DNA from: Sphingorhabdus sp. Alg231-15
GTDB taxonomy: Bacteria > Pseudomonadota > Alphaproteobacteria > Sphingomonadales > Sphingomonadaceae
Reading direction: 5' to 3'
Assembly (NCBI RefSeq): GCF_900149705.1
Contig: NZ_LT703001.1
Span: forward strand, 620,001-684,000
Length of the DNA: 64,000 nucleotides
The stretch's first letter is position 1, and each line of letters begins with the position of its first letter. The notes under the pieces are model-generated. The model was not told the origin of the DNA. It saw only the letters and a program-made list of their open reading frames with translations, and did no database searches. Shown here piece by piece: positions 34,270 to 43,853 of the stretch. The position numbers and the translations under genes are program-made.

Positions 34270-34974
34270 TTAAGCCGCGCCGCGTGACGGAATGCGCTCA
34301 GCCAGATCGTCAAGTTCGGGGATAGACCTCAAATATTCATCGACAGCTTTGGTTACCAACTGCTGTGCCGAAACATTCTTCACAGCCGTCGCCAACCGCA
34401 GTTTTAGGTGCCTGTCAGCATCCAGACGTAAGGTAAACGCAGCCTTGGCTTTGCGTGTCCGGGACTTTTGCGCTGGACGACGCGTCTTGGCTGGTTGTTT
34501 GGTCGCAGCCGCCTTTTTACGGCGCGGAGGCGCAACACCTATGCTGGAATTTTCTGCAACCGGTGCCACTTCGCGTGAAATTGAAAGCGGAACGGGAACT
34601 GCCGGTTCTGATTTTGTTACCGGCTCCTGTTCTACTGGCTCAGCTACAGGCGCTTCTTCACGTGCTGGCTGTTGGCTCAATTTCGCGGCAATTTCTTCTT
34701 GCTGCTTCTTAACCGCAGGAACGACATCCGGAATGGCACCTGCCAAGGGATTATAATGATATTGCTCCGGCTCAGCGGCGTTCTCCGCGTCGGATTGCGC
34801 TGCTTCATGATCCGGGTTCGCGTCATAACCCATGTCATTCCAGCCAAGATCTTCGTTTTCTTGATCAGAATGTGATGGAAACGCCATGCCCTGACGGCGC
34901 ATAGCTGGTTTTGCACCACCCTTGCGTGCCAATAGGGACGATGACAGCGATGCTAATGGCTTAGGTTCGCTCAT
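34270..34974 (-). CDS. Protein with C-terminal ribbon-helix-helix-like region, partner gene of ParA
   Basis: About 234 residues. The N-terminal 100 residues are polar and acidic with little predicted fold. A Pro/Glu/Ala linker and a strongly basic stretch follow (about 170-190, RRKKAAATKQPAKTRRP). The last ~45 residues (AFTLRLDADRHLKLRLATAV, then SAQQLVTKAVDEYL) look like a ribbon-helix-helix DNA-binding module. The ATG at 34974 has GGAGGAG before it; longer upstream readings overlap parA and are unlikely. Placed 17 bases after the ParA gene, it is plausibly a ParB-like adaptor, but this is inference. Confidence 0.7.
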   Translation of the reverse strand: MSEPKPLASLSSSLLARKGGAKPAMRRQGMAFPSHSDQENEDLGWNDMGYDANPDHEAAQSDAENAAEPEQYHYNPLAGAIPDVVPAVKKQQEEIAAKLSQQPAREEAPVAEPVEQEPVTKSEPAVPVPLSISREVAPVAENSSIGVAPPRRKKAAATKQPAKTRRPAQKSRTRKAKAAFTLRLDADRHLKLRLATAVKNVSAQQLVTKAVDEYLRSIPELDDLAERIPSRGAA

Positions 34975-34991
34975 ATTCTCTGCTCCTCCCA

Positions 34992-35732
34992 TTAAGACCC
35001 GATGACCCGGCGGCCGAAATTGCCTCCAGGTCGTTGAACACCAGCATTCGGGCTGGGCGTCATCGCAGGCGATGAAAATACAGTGCGGCGGAAATTCTTC
35101 TCCAACCGGTCTGAGATATAACCCCAGAGCTGCTGAATCTCCTGTGAGGAGCGACCTTCGGGATCGACTTCCATAACCGTACGGCCATCGATCATCGATC
35201 CGGCAAAATCCGTGCGATGATGAACGGTAATTGGTGCAACAGTACCATGCTGCGATAGTGCAACCGCAGCCTCCGAAGTAATTTTCGCTTTCGGCGTCGC
35301 GCCGTTTACAACGAATAGCAGCGGTTTGCCTGCGCGTTCGCAAAGATCCACGGTCGCGCCAACAGCACGCAAGTCGTGTGGACTGGGACGGGTTGGGATC
35401 ACGATAAGCTCAGCAACAGAGATCACCGACTGGATCGCCATGGTGATCGCAGGCGGTGTATCAATGACGGCCAGTTTAAATCCTTGTTGTCGCAAAATAG
35501 CCAGATCGGCAGCCAGGCGCGACACGGTTGTTTGCGCAAATGCAGGCAGTTCCGCTTCGCGTTCGTTCCACCAATCGGCCAAGGAGCCTTGTGGATCGAT
35601 ATCGATAAGTACAACCGGGCCTGCGCCTGCCAGTTGTGCTTGTACGGCCAGATGGCCCGACAAAGTTGTCTTGCCGGAACCACCTTTTTGGGATGCCATT
35701 GCTAGAACTCGCACTCTATTCCCCTTCGTCAT
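34992..35732 (-). CDS. ParA-family ATPase
   Basis: MinD/ParA P-loop ATPase of 246 residues: the deviant Walker A MASQKGGSGKTTLSGHLA, switch I/Walker B DIDPQGSLADWW and LAVIDTPPAI, then IVIPTRPSPHDLRAV. The C-terminal ~25 residues are polar and probably disordered. No parB or parS-like repeat is next to it, so it is an orphan ParA rather than the chromosome-partition ParA. It sits with an RHH-like protein and SPOR proteins, which suggests placing something at the cell pole or division site. MipZ is an alternative, but the partners differ. Confidence 0.82.
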   Translation of the reverse strand: MTKGNRVRVLAMASQKGGSGKTTLSGHLAVQAQLAGAGPVVLIDIDPQGSLADWWNEREAELPAFAQTTVSRLAADLAILRQQGFKLAVIDTPPAITMAIQSVISVAELIVIPTRPSPHDLRAVGATVDLCERAGKPLLFVVNGATPKAKITSEAAVALSQHGTVAPITVHHRTDFAGSMIDGRTVMEVDPEGRSSQEIQQLWGYISDRLEKNFRRTVFSSPAMTPSPNAGVQRPGGNFGRRVIGS

Positions 35733-35978
35733 ATCGCGGGTTGATCAGATCGTCTGAATTACATTCATCGCCTTCTCTGACAGAACAGGGCTAAAATAGG
35801 GTTAACGAACACAGGATGTTTTTTGTCGGGCCAGAATCCATTTTACACGATGTTAGAAATGAGCTCCTTCATCGCTTGCAAATTTTGATCAAGGTTACGA
35901 AAAATTTGCAAATTGGCGTTAAAGGGAAATTACGCATATGATGCATTTACCAATTTTAGCAGACTAAGGGCCTTTCGC

Positions 35979-37022
35979 ATGAGATATTCAAAAATAGCAC
36001 GTCAACTGGCGTTGGCTTCGGCAATTTTCGGATTGGCTTCCCCTGCACTGGCCGATGTAAAGGCGGGGGTGGATGCTTGGGGACGCGGCGATTACAAGAC
36101 GGCCGTGGCTGAATGGCGCGGTCCTGCTGCTGCCGGTGATGCAGATGCCCAGTTCAATATGGGTCAGGCCCATAAGCTTGGCCGTGGCGTTGCGATGGAT
36201 TTGAACCAGGCCGAACGTTATTATAAGAAAGCCGCCGATCAGGGCCACCTGCAAGCAAGCGACAATTATGGATTGATCCTGTTTCAGAAGAAACGCCAAC
36301 AGGCGGCCTTGCCTTATCTGCAAGCATCAGCAAATCGCGGCGAACCACGTGCACAATATGTCCTGGGCACCGGTCATTTTAATGGCGATTTCGTGGAGAA
36401 AGACTGGATCAAGGCCTACGCCCTGATGACACGCGCCTCAGCAGCCGGCTTGCCGCAAGCGACATCTAATATGGCGCAGATGGACAAATATATCCCGCTT
36501 GATCAACGCCGCCGTGCCATTGAACTGGCCGGGCAGATGGAAGAGAGTGAAAAACGTGTCCGAACCGCGCAAGTGGGTGGATTGCGTCCGGTACAATCGT
36601 CTGGTGCCATCCAGACAGCGCAATTGCCGGCCTCAAAGGCTGTCCCGCCAAAAATTGTTCCGACACCGAAACCAGCAGGACAACCTGTGACCAAGCCGGT
36701 ACCAGCACCTAAATCTGCGGCCGCACCCAAGCCTGCGGCAACACCTAAGGTTGTAAAGCCAGCCCCCACCCCGGTTCGCACTGCCTCTAACGGGAAATGG
36801 CGCGTTCAGCTGGGTGCCTTTGGCAGCCAGAACAAGGCCAAGGCTCTTTGGAATACACTCGAAAAGCGGGTATCGGGCTTGAATAATCTGCAACCCTATC
36901 TGGTTGCGGCTGGCAATATAACCAGGCTACAAGCTGGGCCCTTTGCAACCAAGACGCAAGCCAGTCAGATGTGCAGCACCGTTAAGGCCTCTGGCAATGA
37001 CTGTATCGTTAAGTCGCGGTAG
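35979..37022 (+). CDS. Periplasmic Sel1-repeat and SPOR domain protein
   Basis: About 347 residues: signal peptide (SAIFGLASPALA-D), then Sel1/TPR-like repeats (about 30-165, AAAGDADAQFNMGQAHKLGR, QAERYYKKAADQGHLQASDN). A Pro/Lys/Ala linker follows (about 220-270), with a C-terminal SPOR domain (about 280-347, GKWRVQLGAFGSQNKAKALW...ITRLQAGPFATKTQASQMC). It has the same domain plan as the lipoprotein at 32803-34233 but without a lipobox. The frame opens upstream at 35913; the ATG at 35979 begins the signal peptide after TAAGGG. Confidence 0.85.
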   Translation: MRYSKIARQLALASAIFGLASPALADVKAGVDAWGRGDYKTAVAEWRGPAAAGDADAQFNMGQAHKLGRGVAMDLNQAERYYKKAADQGHLQASDNYGLILFQKKRQQAALPYLQASANRGEPRAQYVLGTGHFNGDFVEKDWIKAYALMTRASAAGLPQATSNMAQMDKYIPLDQRRRAIELAGQMEESEKRVRTAQVGGLRPVQSSGAIQTAQLPASKAVPPKIVPTPKPAGQPVTKPVPAPKSAAAPKPAATPKVVKPAPTPVRTASNGKWRVQLGAFGSQNKAKALWNTLEKRVSGLNNLQPYLVAAGNITRLQAGPFATKTQASQMCSTVKASGNDCIVKSR

Positions 37023-37040
37023 TAATTCTGCCCAGGTCGC

Positions 37041-37922
37041 TTACTCGGTTTTCCATTCATCAGCACCGATCCCTTGGATGTAAAGCAAGGCACTGAGGTC
37101 ATTGTGCTTAATTGCCGCATCAGCAGCTGCTGCGGCCTTGGGCTTGGCGCGATATGCGACACCGGTTCCTGCCAACGCAATCATCGGGATATCATTGGCG
37201 CCATCGCCTACAGCCATACACTGGGTAAGCGAAAGACCTTGCGATTGGGCAGTTTGGCGGAGCAATTCCGCCTTTCGTTGAGCATCAACGACAGGGCCGG
37301 CTAACTTTCCTGTCAATTGGGAACCTTGTTCCTCCAATATATTCGCTTCTGAGCTATCAAAGCCGATATCTCGCGCCACCGGCTCAGCAAACCGTGTAAA
37401 TCCTCCGGAAACCAATATGGTCTTTGCGCCGCGCGCAGCCATCGTACGCACCAAGGTTTTCGCACCCGGCATTATCTCGACTTTCTCATCAAGACACCGA
37501 TCGATTGCGGAAATCTCGAGGCCAGCTAACAGCGCCACCCTGCCCCGTAGCGCCTCTTCAAAATCCAATTCACCCAGCATTGCGCGCTCGGTGATTTCAG
37601 CAATCTGATCTTTTATTCCGGCATATCCCGCCAGCTCATCGATACACTCGACGGTGATCATCGTGCTGTCCATGTCCGATATCAGCAGTTTCTTCTCTCG
37701 AGCCTCGGCTGGCTGCAGAACGAAATCAATCGTAGCTTCATCAATTGGCAACGCCTCGCGTAGCGCCCTGATTTCGCCTTCACAGATAATATCACCCGCT
37801 TTGCCATCGATAATTTTGCCAATCTGTTCAATCCGGGCGCCTGCATCTGCCAAACGATCGGCAGCTGAACTTAGCTCTCCCTTTTCCAGCTGATCTGCTG
37901 CTATTAGCGTGGCAATGAGCAT
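37041..37922 (-). CDS. serB: Phosphoserine phosphatase
   Basis: HAD phosphatase of about 293 residues, last step of serine synthesis. The nucleophile motif is LLISDMDSTMITVECIDELA, motif II VSGGFTRFAEPVA, and motif III/IV AVGDGANDIPMIA. An N-terminal ACT-like region of about 80 residues precedes the HAD core, as in SerB. A GGAG site supports the ATG at 37922 rather than upstream in-frame codons. Its first bases overlap the divergent miaA start. Confidence 0.93.
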   Translation of the reverse strand: MLIATLIAADQLEKGELSSAADRLADAGARIEQIGKIIDGKAGDIICEGEIRALREALPIDEATIDFVLQPAEAREKKLLISDMDSTMITVECIDELAGYAGIKDQIAEITERAMLGELDFEEALRGRVALLAGLEISAIDRCLDEKVEIMPGAKTLVRTMAARGAKTILVSGGFTRFAEPVARDIGFDSSEANILEEQGSQLTGKLAGPVVDAQRKAELLRQTAQSQGLSLTQCMAVGDGANDIPMIALAGTGVAYRAKPKAAAAADAAIKHNDLSALLYIQGIGADEWKTE

Positions 37923-38847
37923 ATATTCTCCAAAAGACAAAAAAGACGTCGCTTTGATCGTCGGTCCGACCGCCAGCGGTAAATCCGCCTTGGCATTGGA
38001 CTTGGCCAAAAAGCAACCCTCCGTAGTCATCAACGCCGATAGCGCGCAAGTCTATAGCGACCTCCAAATCCTCAGCGCGCGACCCAGTGAAGAAGAGATG
38101 GCGGGAATATCGCACCGGCTATACGGCTATATTGATGGTGCCGAGACCTGTTCAGCCGCACGATGGGCCGCAGACGCAAAAGCGGAAATAGCCGAGGCCC
38201 ATGAGCGCGACAAATTACCCATATTGGTTGGCGGAACGGGACTATATGTGCGGACCCTGCTTGATGGCATTGCTCCGATACCTGAGATCAATCCTACCAT
38301 TCGAGCCGAGGTTCGAAGTTTGACGGTTGATCAGGCATATAAGGCACTTTTGAAGGAAGATTCGATATCAGCGGACCGATTGAACCCAAATGATTCGAGC
38401 CGGATCATGCGGGCCCTTGAGGTGGTTCGCTCGTCCAGCAAACCGATGGATCATTGGCATGCTCATATGGCTGGTGGGATTAGCGATGACATTTCCTTAC
38501 ACCCGCTGGTGCTCCTGCCGCCGCGTGAATGGCTCTATGAGCGCTGTGACCGCCGGTTTGGGATCATGCTCGATCACGGCGGCGAAGCAGAGGTCGCACA
38601 TTTGCTGAAAAGGGATCTACCGCCGGATTGCCCAGTCATGCGAGCCATCGGTGTCCCTGAAATTGCCGCATGGATACAGCGCGAGATCAGTCTCGACGAT
38701 GCCAAGACGAAGGCAATGGCGGCAACCCGGCAATATGCCAAGCGTCAGTTTACCTGGTTTCGCAATCAGTGCCCCGCCGAATGGCCACGCCACAAAGAGA
38801 TTATAAATAATGATAATCTGGAGAATATTGTTAGATTATTACAATAA
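37915..38847 (+). CDS. miaA: tRNA dimethylallyltransferase
   Basis: Protein of about 310 residues that transfers the dimethylallyl group to A37 of tRNAs reading UNN codons. P-loop LIVGPTASGKSALALDLA, the catalytic-Thr region VGGTGLYVRTLLDG, NADSAQVY and C-terminal RQYAKRQFTWFRNQ are all present. Possible starts are GTG 37909 and ATG 37915, both inside the overlap with the divergent serB 5' end; ATG 37915 is used here. No strong ribosome site is seen. It lies upstream of ilvB but with a 130-base gap. Confidence 0.94.
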   Translation: MSIYSPKDKKDVALIVGPTASGKSALALDLAKKQPSVVINADSAQVYSDLQILSARPSEEEMAGISHRLYGYIDGAETCSAARWAADAKAEIAEAHERDKLPILVGGTGLYVRTLLDGIAPIPEINPTIRAEVRSLTVDQAYKALLKEDSISADRLNPNDSSRIMRALEVVRSSSKPMDHWHAHMAGGISDDISLHPLVLLPPREWLYERCDRRFGIMLDHGGEAEVAHLLKRDLPPDCPVMRAIGVPEIAAWIQREISLDDAKTKAMAATRQYAKRQFTWFRNQCPAEWPRHKEIINNDNLENIVRLLQ

Positions 38848-38979
38848 TTGTCCTTGACATAATATATATAAATAGGTAGCGCGCCCCATTCGAACCGTCA
38901 CCGCCTGCTTTCTTACACGTTGCGTTGCGGTGCAGCATCGCCTATCAAACGCCCGCCGATCGCGGGTTAAACAGTAACT

Positions 38980-40737
38980 ATGGAGCGCAAAGTGGCCGAA
39001 AAAAGCGGTGCAGAAATATTGGTTCAAACCCTGCTTGATCTGGGTGTAGATACCGTATTTGGTTATCCGGGCGGCGCGGTACTGCCAATTTATGATGCGC
39101 TATATGATCATCCGAAGATAAAACATATTCTTGTTCGGCACGAGCAGGCAGCGACTCATGCGGCCGAAGGTTATGCCCGATCAACCGGCAAGCCCGGCGT
39201 AGTTCTGGTCACGTCCGGACCAGGTGCCACCAATGCAGTGACCGGCATCACCGATGCGCTTATGGACTCGATTCCGATGGTTGTTATCACCGGACAGGTT
39301 GCGACCAATCTGATTGGTTCTGATGCCTTTCAGGAAGCTGATACGGTAGGTATTACCCGGCACTGCACCAAGCACAACTATCTCGTTAAAACGCCGTCCG
39401 ATCTGGCCGGTGTGCTGACTGAGGCCTTCCATATTGCCACTCAGGGCCGTCCTGGCCCCGTCGTTGTCGATATTCCGAAAAACGTACAGGTTGCCGAAGC
39501 TGAATTCAGTTCACATAATAACCTGAAGAACACACGCTATCAGCCGCAGATTGACGGCGATTTCAAGGCCATTAACGAAGCAGCTGAGATGATCATGAAT
39601 GCCAACGCTCCGGTGCTTTATACCGGCGGCGGGATTATCAACAGTGGACCAAAGGCCAGCACCCTATTGTGTGAGTTGGCGGCGCTCATGGGCGCGCCTG
39701 TGACATCGACGCTGATGGGCCTCGGCGCCTTTCCTGCATCTTCGGAGCAATGGCTCGGTATGCTGGGCATGCATGGCACCTATGAAGCCAATATGGCTAT
39801 GAACCGTGCCGATCTTGTCGTTTGCCTAGGGGCTCGCTTTGATGACCGGATTACAGGCCGGATCGACGCCTTCTCCCCCAATAGCAAGAAGATCCATGTC
39901 GATATAGACCGGTCATCTGTCAACAAGACCATTCGCGTCGATCTGCCAATTATCGGCGATGTCGGACGGGTTATGGAACAATTGCTTGCAGTCTTGAAGG
40001 GCCGGAAATTCACGACGCCTGACTATGAAGAATGGTGGGCTCGGATTAAAGGATGGCGGGCGACCAATTGCCTCGCCTATCCCGAGAGCAAGACCGAAAT
40101 CATGCCGCAAGAGGCTATCCGCAAGCTGTGGGAAGCTACGCATGAGCAAAGTCCGATCATTACCACCGAAGTTGGCCAGCATCAGATGTGGGCGGCGCAG
40201 CATTTTGATTTTGAGAAACCGAATAAATGGCTGACCAGTGGCGGTCTCGGCACGATGGGCTATGGACTGCCCGCTGCCATCGGCGCGCAGCTGGGCGATC
40301 CCGACGCGTTGGTTATCGACATTGCTGGCGAAGCTTCGATCCAGATGAACATTCAGGAGCTGGGCACTGCCAGCCAATATCGCTTGCCGGTCAAGATCTT
40401 CATCCTCAACAACGAATATATGGGCATGGTCCGACAGTGGCAGGAACTAACCTATGAAAGCCGTTATTCAAATAGTTATAGCGATAGTTTGCCAGACTTT
40501 ATTAAGCTGGCTGAAAGCTATGGCTGGACCGGCATATTGATTGAAGATCCGGCTGAACTGGAAGCGGGTATCAAGAAAATGATCGAAACGGATGGTCCTG
40601 TGCTTGTAGATTGCCGCGTTGCGAAACTGGCCAATTGTTTCCCGATGATTCCATCCGGAGCCGCTCATACTGAGATGCTGTTGGCACCGGAAGATGTCAA
40701 AGGCACGATGGACGATAACGCAAAGGCGCTTGTGTAA
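38980..40737 (+). CDS. ilvB: Acetolactate synthase large subunit
   Basis: ThDP-dependent enzyme of 585 residues, first common step of branched-chain amino acid synthesis. Conserved blocks include VFGYPGGAVLPIYDAL, HEQAATHAAEGYARSTGKPG, GPGATNAVTGITDAL, FQEADTVGITRH, and the ThDP site GEASIQMNIQELG with NNEYMGMVRQWQ. A GTG at 38992 is an alternative start. The gap 38848-38979 is A/T-rich at first and then carries GC-rich sequence; I could not define its promoter. The stop overlaps the ilvH start. Confidence 0.96.
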   Translation: MERKVAEKSGAEILVQTLLDLGVDTVFGYPGGAVLPIYDALYDHPKIKHILVRHEQAATHAAEGYARSTGKPGVVLVTSGPGATNAVTGITDALMDSIPMVVITGQVATNLIGSDAFQEADTVGITRHCTKHNYLVKTPSDLAGVLTEAFHIATQGRPGPVVVDIPKNVQVAEAEFSSHNNLKNTRYQPQIDGDFKAINEAAEMIMNANAPVLYTGGGIINSGPKASTLLCELAALMGAPVTSTLMGLGAFPASSEQWLGMLGMHGTYEANMAMNRADLVVCLGARFDDRITGRIDAFSPNSKKIHVDIDRSSVNKTIRVDLPIIGDVGRVMEQLLAVLKGRKFTTPDYEEWWARIKGWRATNCLAYPESKTEIMPQEAIRKLWEATHEQSPIITTEVGQHQMWAAQHFDFEKPNKWLTSGGLGTMGYGLPAAIGAQLGDPDALVIDIAGEASIQMNIQELGTASQYRLPVKIFILNNEYMGMVRQWQELTYESRYSNSYSDSLPDFIKLAESYGWTGILIEDPAELEAGIKKMIETDGPVLVDCRVAKLANCFPMIPSGAAHTEMLLAPEDVKGTMDDNAKALV

Positions 40738-41252
40738 TGCATATCAAAGAAGAACAGGTCGAACGCCATGTCCTCGCGGTACTCGTCGACAATGAAGCGG
40801 GCATATTGGCGCGGATCGCGGGGATGTTTACTGCGCGCGGTTATAATATCGAAAGCCTTACTGTGGCCGACATCAGCGCCGATCATGCGATTAGCCGGAT
40901 TACCATTGCCACCAACGGCCCGCCGCATGTGATTGAACAGATCATCGCCCAGCTTGACCGCCTGGTTCCGGTCCATAGTGTCCGCGACCTAACCGAAGCT
41001 GGTCCCCATGTACAACGCGAACTGGCCTTGGTTAAAGTCGCCGGTAAAGGCGAAAACCGGATCGAAGCGATGCGTCTTGCTGATGTTTATCGCGCGCGTG
41101 TGGTGGATGCGACAACCGAGAGCTTTGTATTCGAAATTACCGGTGCACCCGACAAGATCCAGACATTTGTCGGCCTGATGCGGGAAGTCGGTTTGGTCGA
41201 AGTCGGACGCACTGGTGTAGTTGCCATTGGCCGGGGACCGGATTCGGCATGA
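40737..41252 (+). CDS. ilvH: Acetolactate synthase small (regulatory) subunit
   Basis: Regulatory subunit of 171 residues. The N-terminal ACT domain (about 8-85, LAVLVDNEAGILARIAGMFT ... RGYNIESLTVA) binds valine for feedback control in this family. A ferredoxin-like C-terminal domain (about 95-165) activates IlvB. It overlaps ilvB (TAATG) and the next gene (ATGA), so subunits should be co-translated. The symbol ilvN is also used for this family. Confidence 0.95.
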   Translation: MHIKEEQVERHVLAVLVDNEAGILARIAGMFTARGYNIESLTVADISADHAISRITIATNGPPHVIEQIIAQLDRLVPVHSVRDLTEAGPHVQRELALVKVAGKGENRIEAMRLADVYRARVVDATTESFVFEITGAPDKIQTFVGLMREVGLVEVGRTGVVAIGRGPDSA

Positions 41253-41620
41253 GCGCGCTATTGCTCTTTGTTGCGGCAGGCTTGATCGTGATTCTTGCAT
41301 TGTTCCATTCGGTTGCAGGCCAAAGGAAACTGATCGGCCCCATGCTGCAAGAAAACACCACAATCCTGTCCGATCCCAAGTGGCGCGCACTCATAGTTTT
41401 CGGCTGGCATTCCACAACCGCGCTGCTTTTACTGATCGCACTCTATCTGACGTTGGTCGCGGGCGGCTTTACCCCCGGCAATGACCTCCAGTTAACAGCA
41501 ATAGCTGTGACCTTTATCGGCCTAGGTATCGCAAACGCGATTCTGGCGAAGTTTAAACATCCCGGTTGGATCATGTTGTCAAGCGTTGGGATTATCACAC
41601 TCACTGCTCTAATTATCTGA
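41249..41620 (+). CDS. Small four-helix membrane protein of unknown function, within the ilv operon
   Basis: Protein of 123 residues with four predicted membrane helices (about 2-22, 47-68, 78-97, 103-122) and one ~25-residue soluble loop (GQRKLIGPMLQENTTILSDP). I do not recognise the family. It is translationally coupled to ilvH by ATGA and lies 15 bases before ilvC, so it is transcribed with branched-chain amino acid genes. Whether it has any role in that pathway cannot be told. Confidence 0.75.
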   Translation: MSALLLFVAAGLIVILALFHSVAGQRKLIGPMLQENTTILSDPKWRALIVFGWHSTTALLLLIALYLTLVAGGFTPGNDLQLTAIAVTFIGLGIANAILAKFKHPGWIMLSSVGIITLTALII

Positions 41621-41626
41621 ATATAA

Positions 41627-42655
<1,029 letters not shown>

Positions 42656-42704
42656 AATCTGGCAAGCGTTTGAGTAACCACGTCCGCTGTGGCCATATCA
42701 TTGG

Positions 42705-43103
42705 CTAGGCGGCGTGGTCTCTTGCCGCAGCAAAGCTGAGCAGTTCATCGGCAACATCCTTGTCGCAAGCGGCCGTCATTTCGCTAACGGCCGCCGTCAG
42801 ACTATTGCTGCGTTCGGCATTTTTCGATGCCATGGCCCATTTGGGGAACTGCCTGCGCTCAACAAAACCGCTTTTCAGCAAAATCACCGCTGTGTGCCGG
42901 GGATCGGATGCGATCCGGTTAAACGTATCTTCCACCGCGCTCTGATCGCCCTCCAGATATTGCAGGAAGCGCTTCTTGTCTTGAATCAACAAGCCAGTAA
43001 TATCGTTATGGCCATTATTCTTACGTGAGGATGCCAATATCTGCTCGATTTCTGGCTTACCCACCTCTGGTTTAGGTGTACTCAGATAAACCAGTCGAAA
43101 CAT
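42705..43103 (-). CDS. BLUF-domain blue-light sensor
   Basis: Single-domain BLUF protein of 132 residues. Flavin-site residues are the Tyr in LVYLSTPKP, Asn in SSRKNNGHNDITGLLI, Gln in RFLQYLEG and the Trp/Met in FPKWAMA. All the positions usually needed for FAD binding and the light-driven Gln switch appear present. No output domain is attached, so it must signal through a partner protein. GGGAGCG precedes the ATG. It is convergent with ilvC and upstream of nothing obviously linked on its strand. Confidence 0.87.
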   Translation of the reverse strand: MFRLVYLSTPKPEVGKPEIEQILASSRKNNGHNDITGLLIQDKKRFLQYLEGDQSAVEDTFNRIASDPRHTAVILLKSGFVERRQFPKWAMASKNAERSNSLTAAVSEMTAACDKDVADELLSFAAARDHAA

Positions 43104-43181
43104 GTATCGCTCCCCAAGACGATGAAGGGGGAAGCTAGTGCAACTTCGTTAATTATTTACCAGCAAATCCAGAGTGCAAAC

Positions 43182-43217
43182 AAAAAAAGGCGGCGAAGTC
43201 CTGCCTCGCCGCCTTTT
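43182..43217 (-). terminator. Terminator of the YHS / Cys-rich cassette
   Basis: A perfect 12-bp inverted repeat (AAAAGGCGGCGA / TCGCCGCCTTTT) with a 9-base loop. On the minus strand it is followed by seven T in a row, so it ends the transcript of the YHS cassette about 20 bases after its last stop codon. Confidence 0.9.
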
Positions 43218-43236
43218 CTGGTCATTGATCCGGTGT

Positions 43237-43776
43237 TTAAGCGTCGTCGTAACGCGCCGTTGCCGGAATATTTGGAAATTCCTGATCAGCCTTTTCGATA
43301 AAGCCCGGGATATCCTTGTTCCAGGTTTCCTGGACTTGCTGATTGAAGTTCAGATAGAGCTTGCCGTCGACAATCGCGTAGAGTTTCGGATCACCCGATG
43401 CAAGCTTTCCGCGTGAAGCAGCCCAAGCACAGTGTCCGCCATATTGTGGGGCAAACTTAGCGGGTTCCGCCTGAAACTTCGCGGCGTTTTCAGCTGAGGC
43501 AAAATGATACTCAACGCCGTTATATTTAACGCGATGTTGATCGCTACCTTCAACAGGCACACCGTCGCCTTCAAAATAGCTCACCGTGTCATAGCCGCTC
43601 ACCGCGACATTTTCCGATCCGGCAGGACCAGTAAACACCGGAACCTGAACTTCATCACTAATTTCAGTGATCGCGGCTTCCACGGTTTCGGTCGTCTCTG
43701 CTGTATCCGACGATGGAGCAGAACATGCGATGGGCAGTGTCGCCATCATGATGGCTGCAAGAAATGTTTTATTCAT
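43237..43776 (-). CDS. YHS-domain lipoprotein (third gene of cassette)
   Basis: About 179 residues. The ATG at 43776 (AAGGAC before it) begins a lipoprotein signal with lipobox LPIACS (Cys near 19). An acidic Thr/Glu stretch follows (about 20-60), then a YHS-like domain (about 65-150): GYDTVSYFEGDGVPVEGSD, KYNGVEYHFASAENAAKF and APQYGGHCAWA. The C-terminal WNKDIPGFIEKAD matches the sister protein at 44206-44691. YHS domains occur next to copper or other metal-handling proteins; the ligand is unknown. Confidence 0.82.
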   Translation of the reverse strand: MNKTFLAAIMMATLPIACSAPSSDTAETTETVEAAITEISDEVQVPVFTGPAGSENVAVSGYDTVSYFEGDGVPVEGSDQHRVKYNGVEYHFASAENAAKFQAEPAKFAPQYGGHCAWAASRGKLASGDPKLYAIVDGKLYLNFNQQVQETWNKDIPGFIEKADQEFPNIPATARYDDA

Positions 43777-43853
43777 TGGTAAGTCCTTCGGGAAATTTGT
43801 TTGAGGGGGGCGCTGTAGTTTAGCACAGGCTATCCCCCCCAAACCACTATTCA

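Noticed and set aside
35919-35933. TTAA-N7-TTAC resembling a CtrA box
   Set aside because: A single one-mismatch site in A/T-rich DNA is too weak to call, although ChpT is encoded in the same window.
38854-38876. TTGACA as a possible -35 for ilvB
   Set aside because: No -10 at acceptable spacing could be found, so a promoter was not called.
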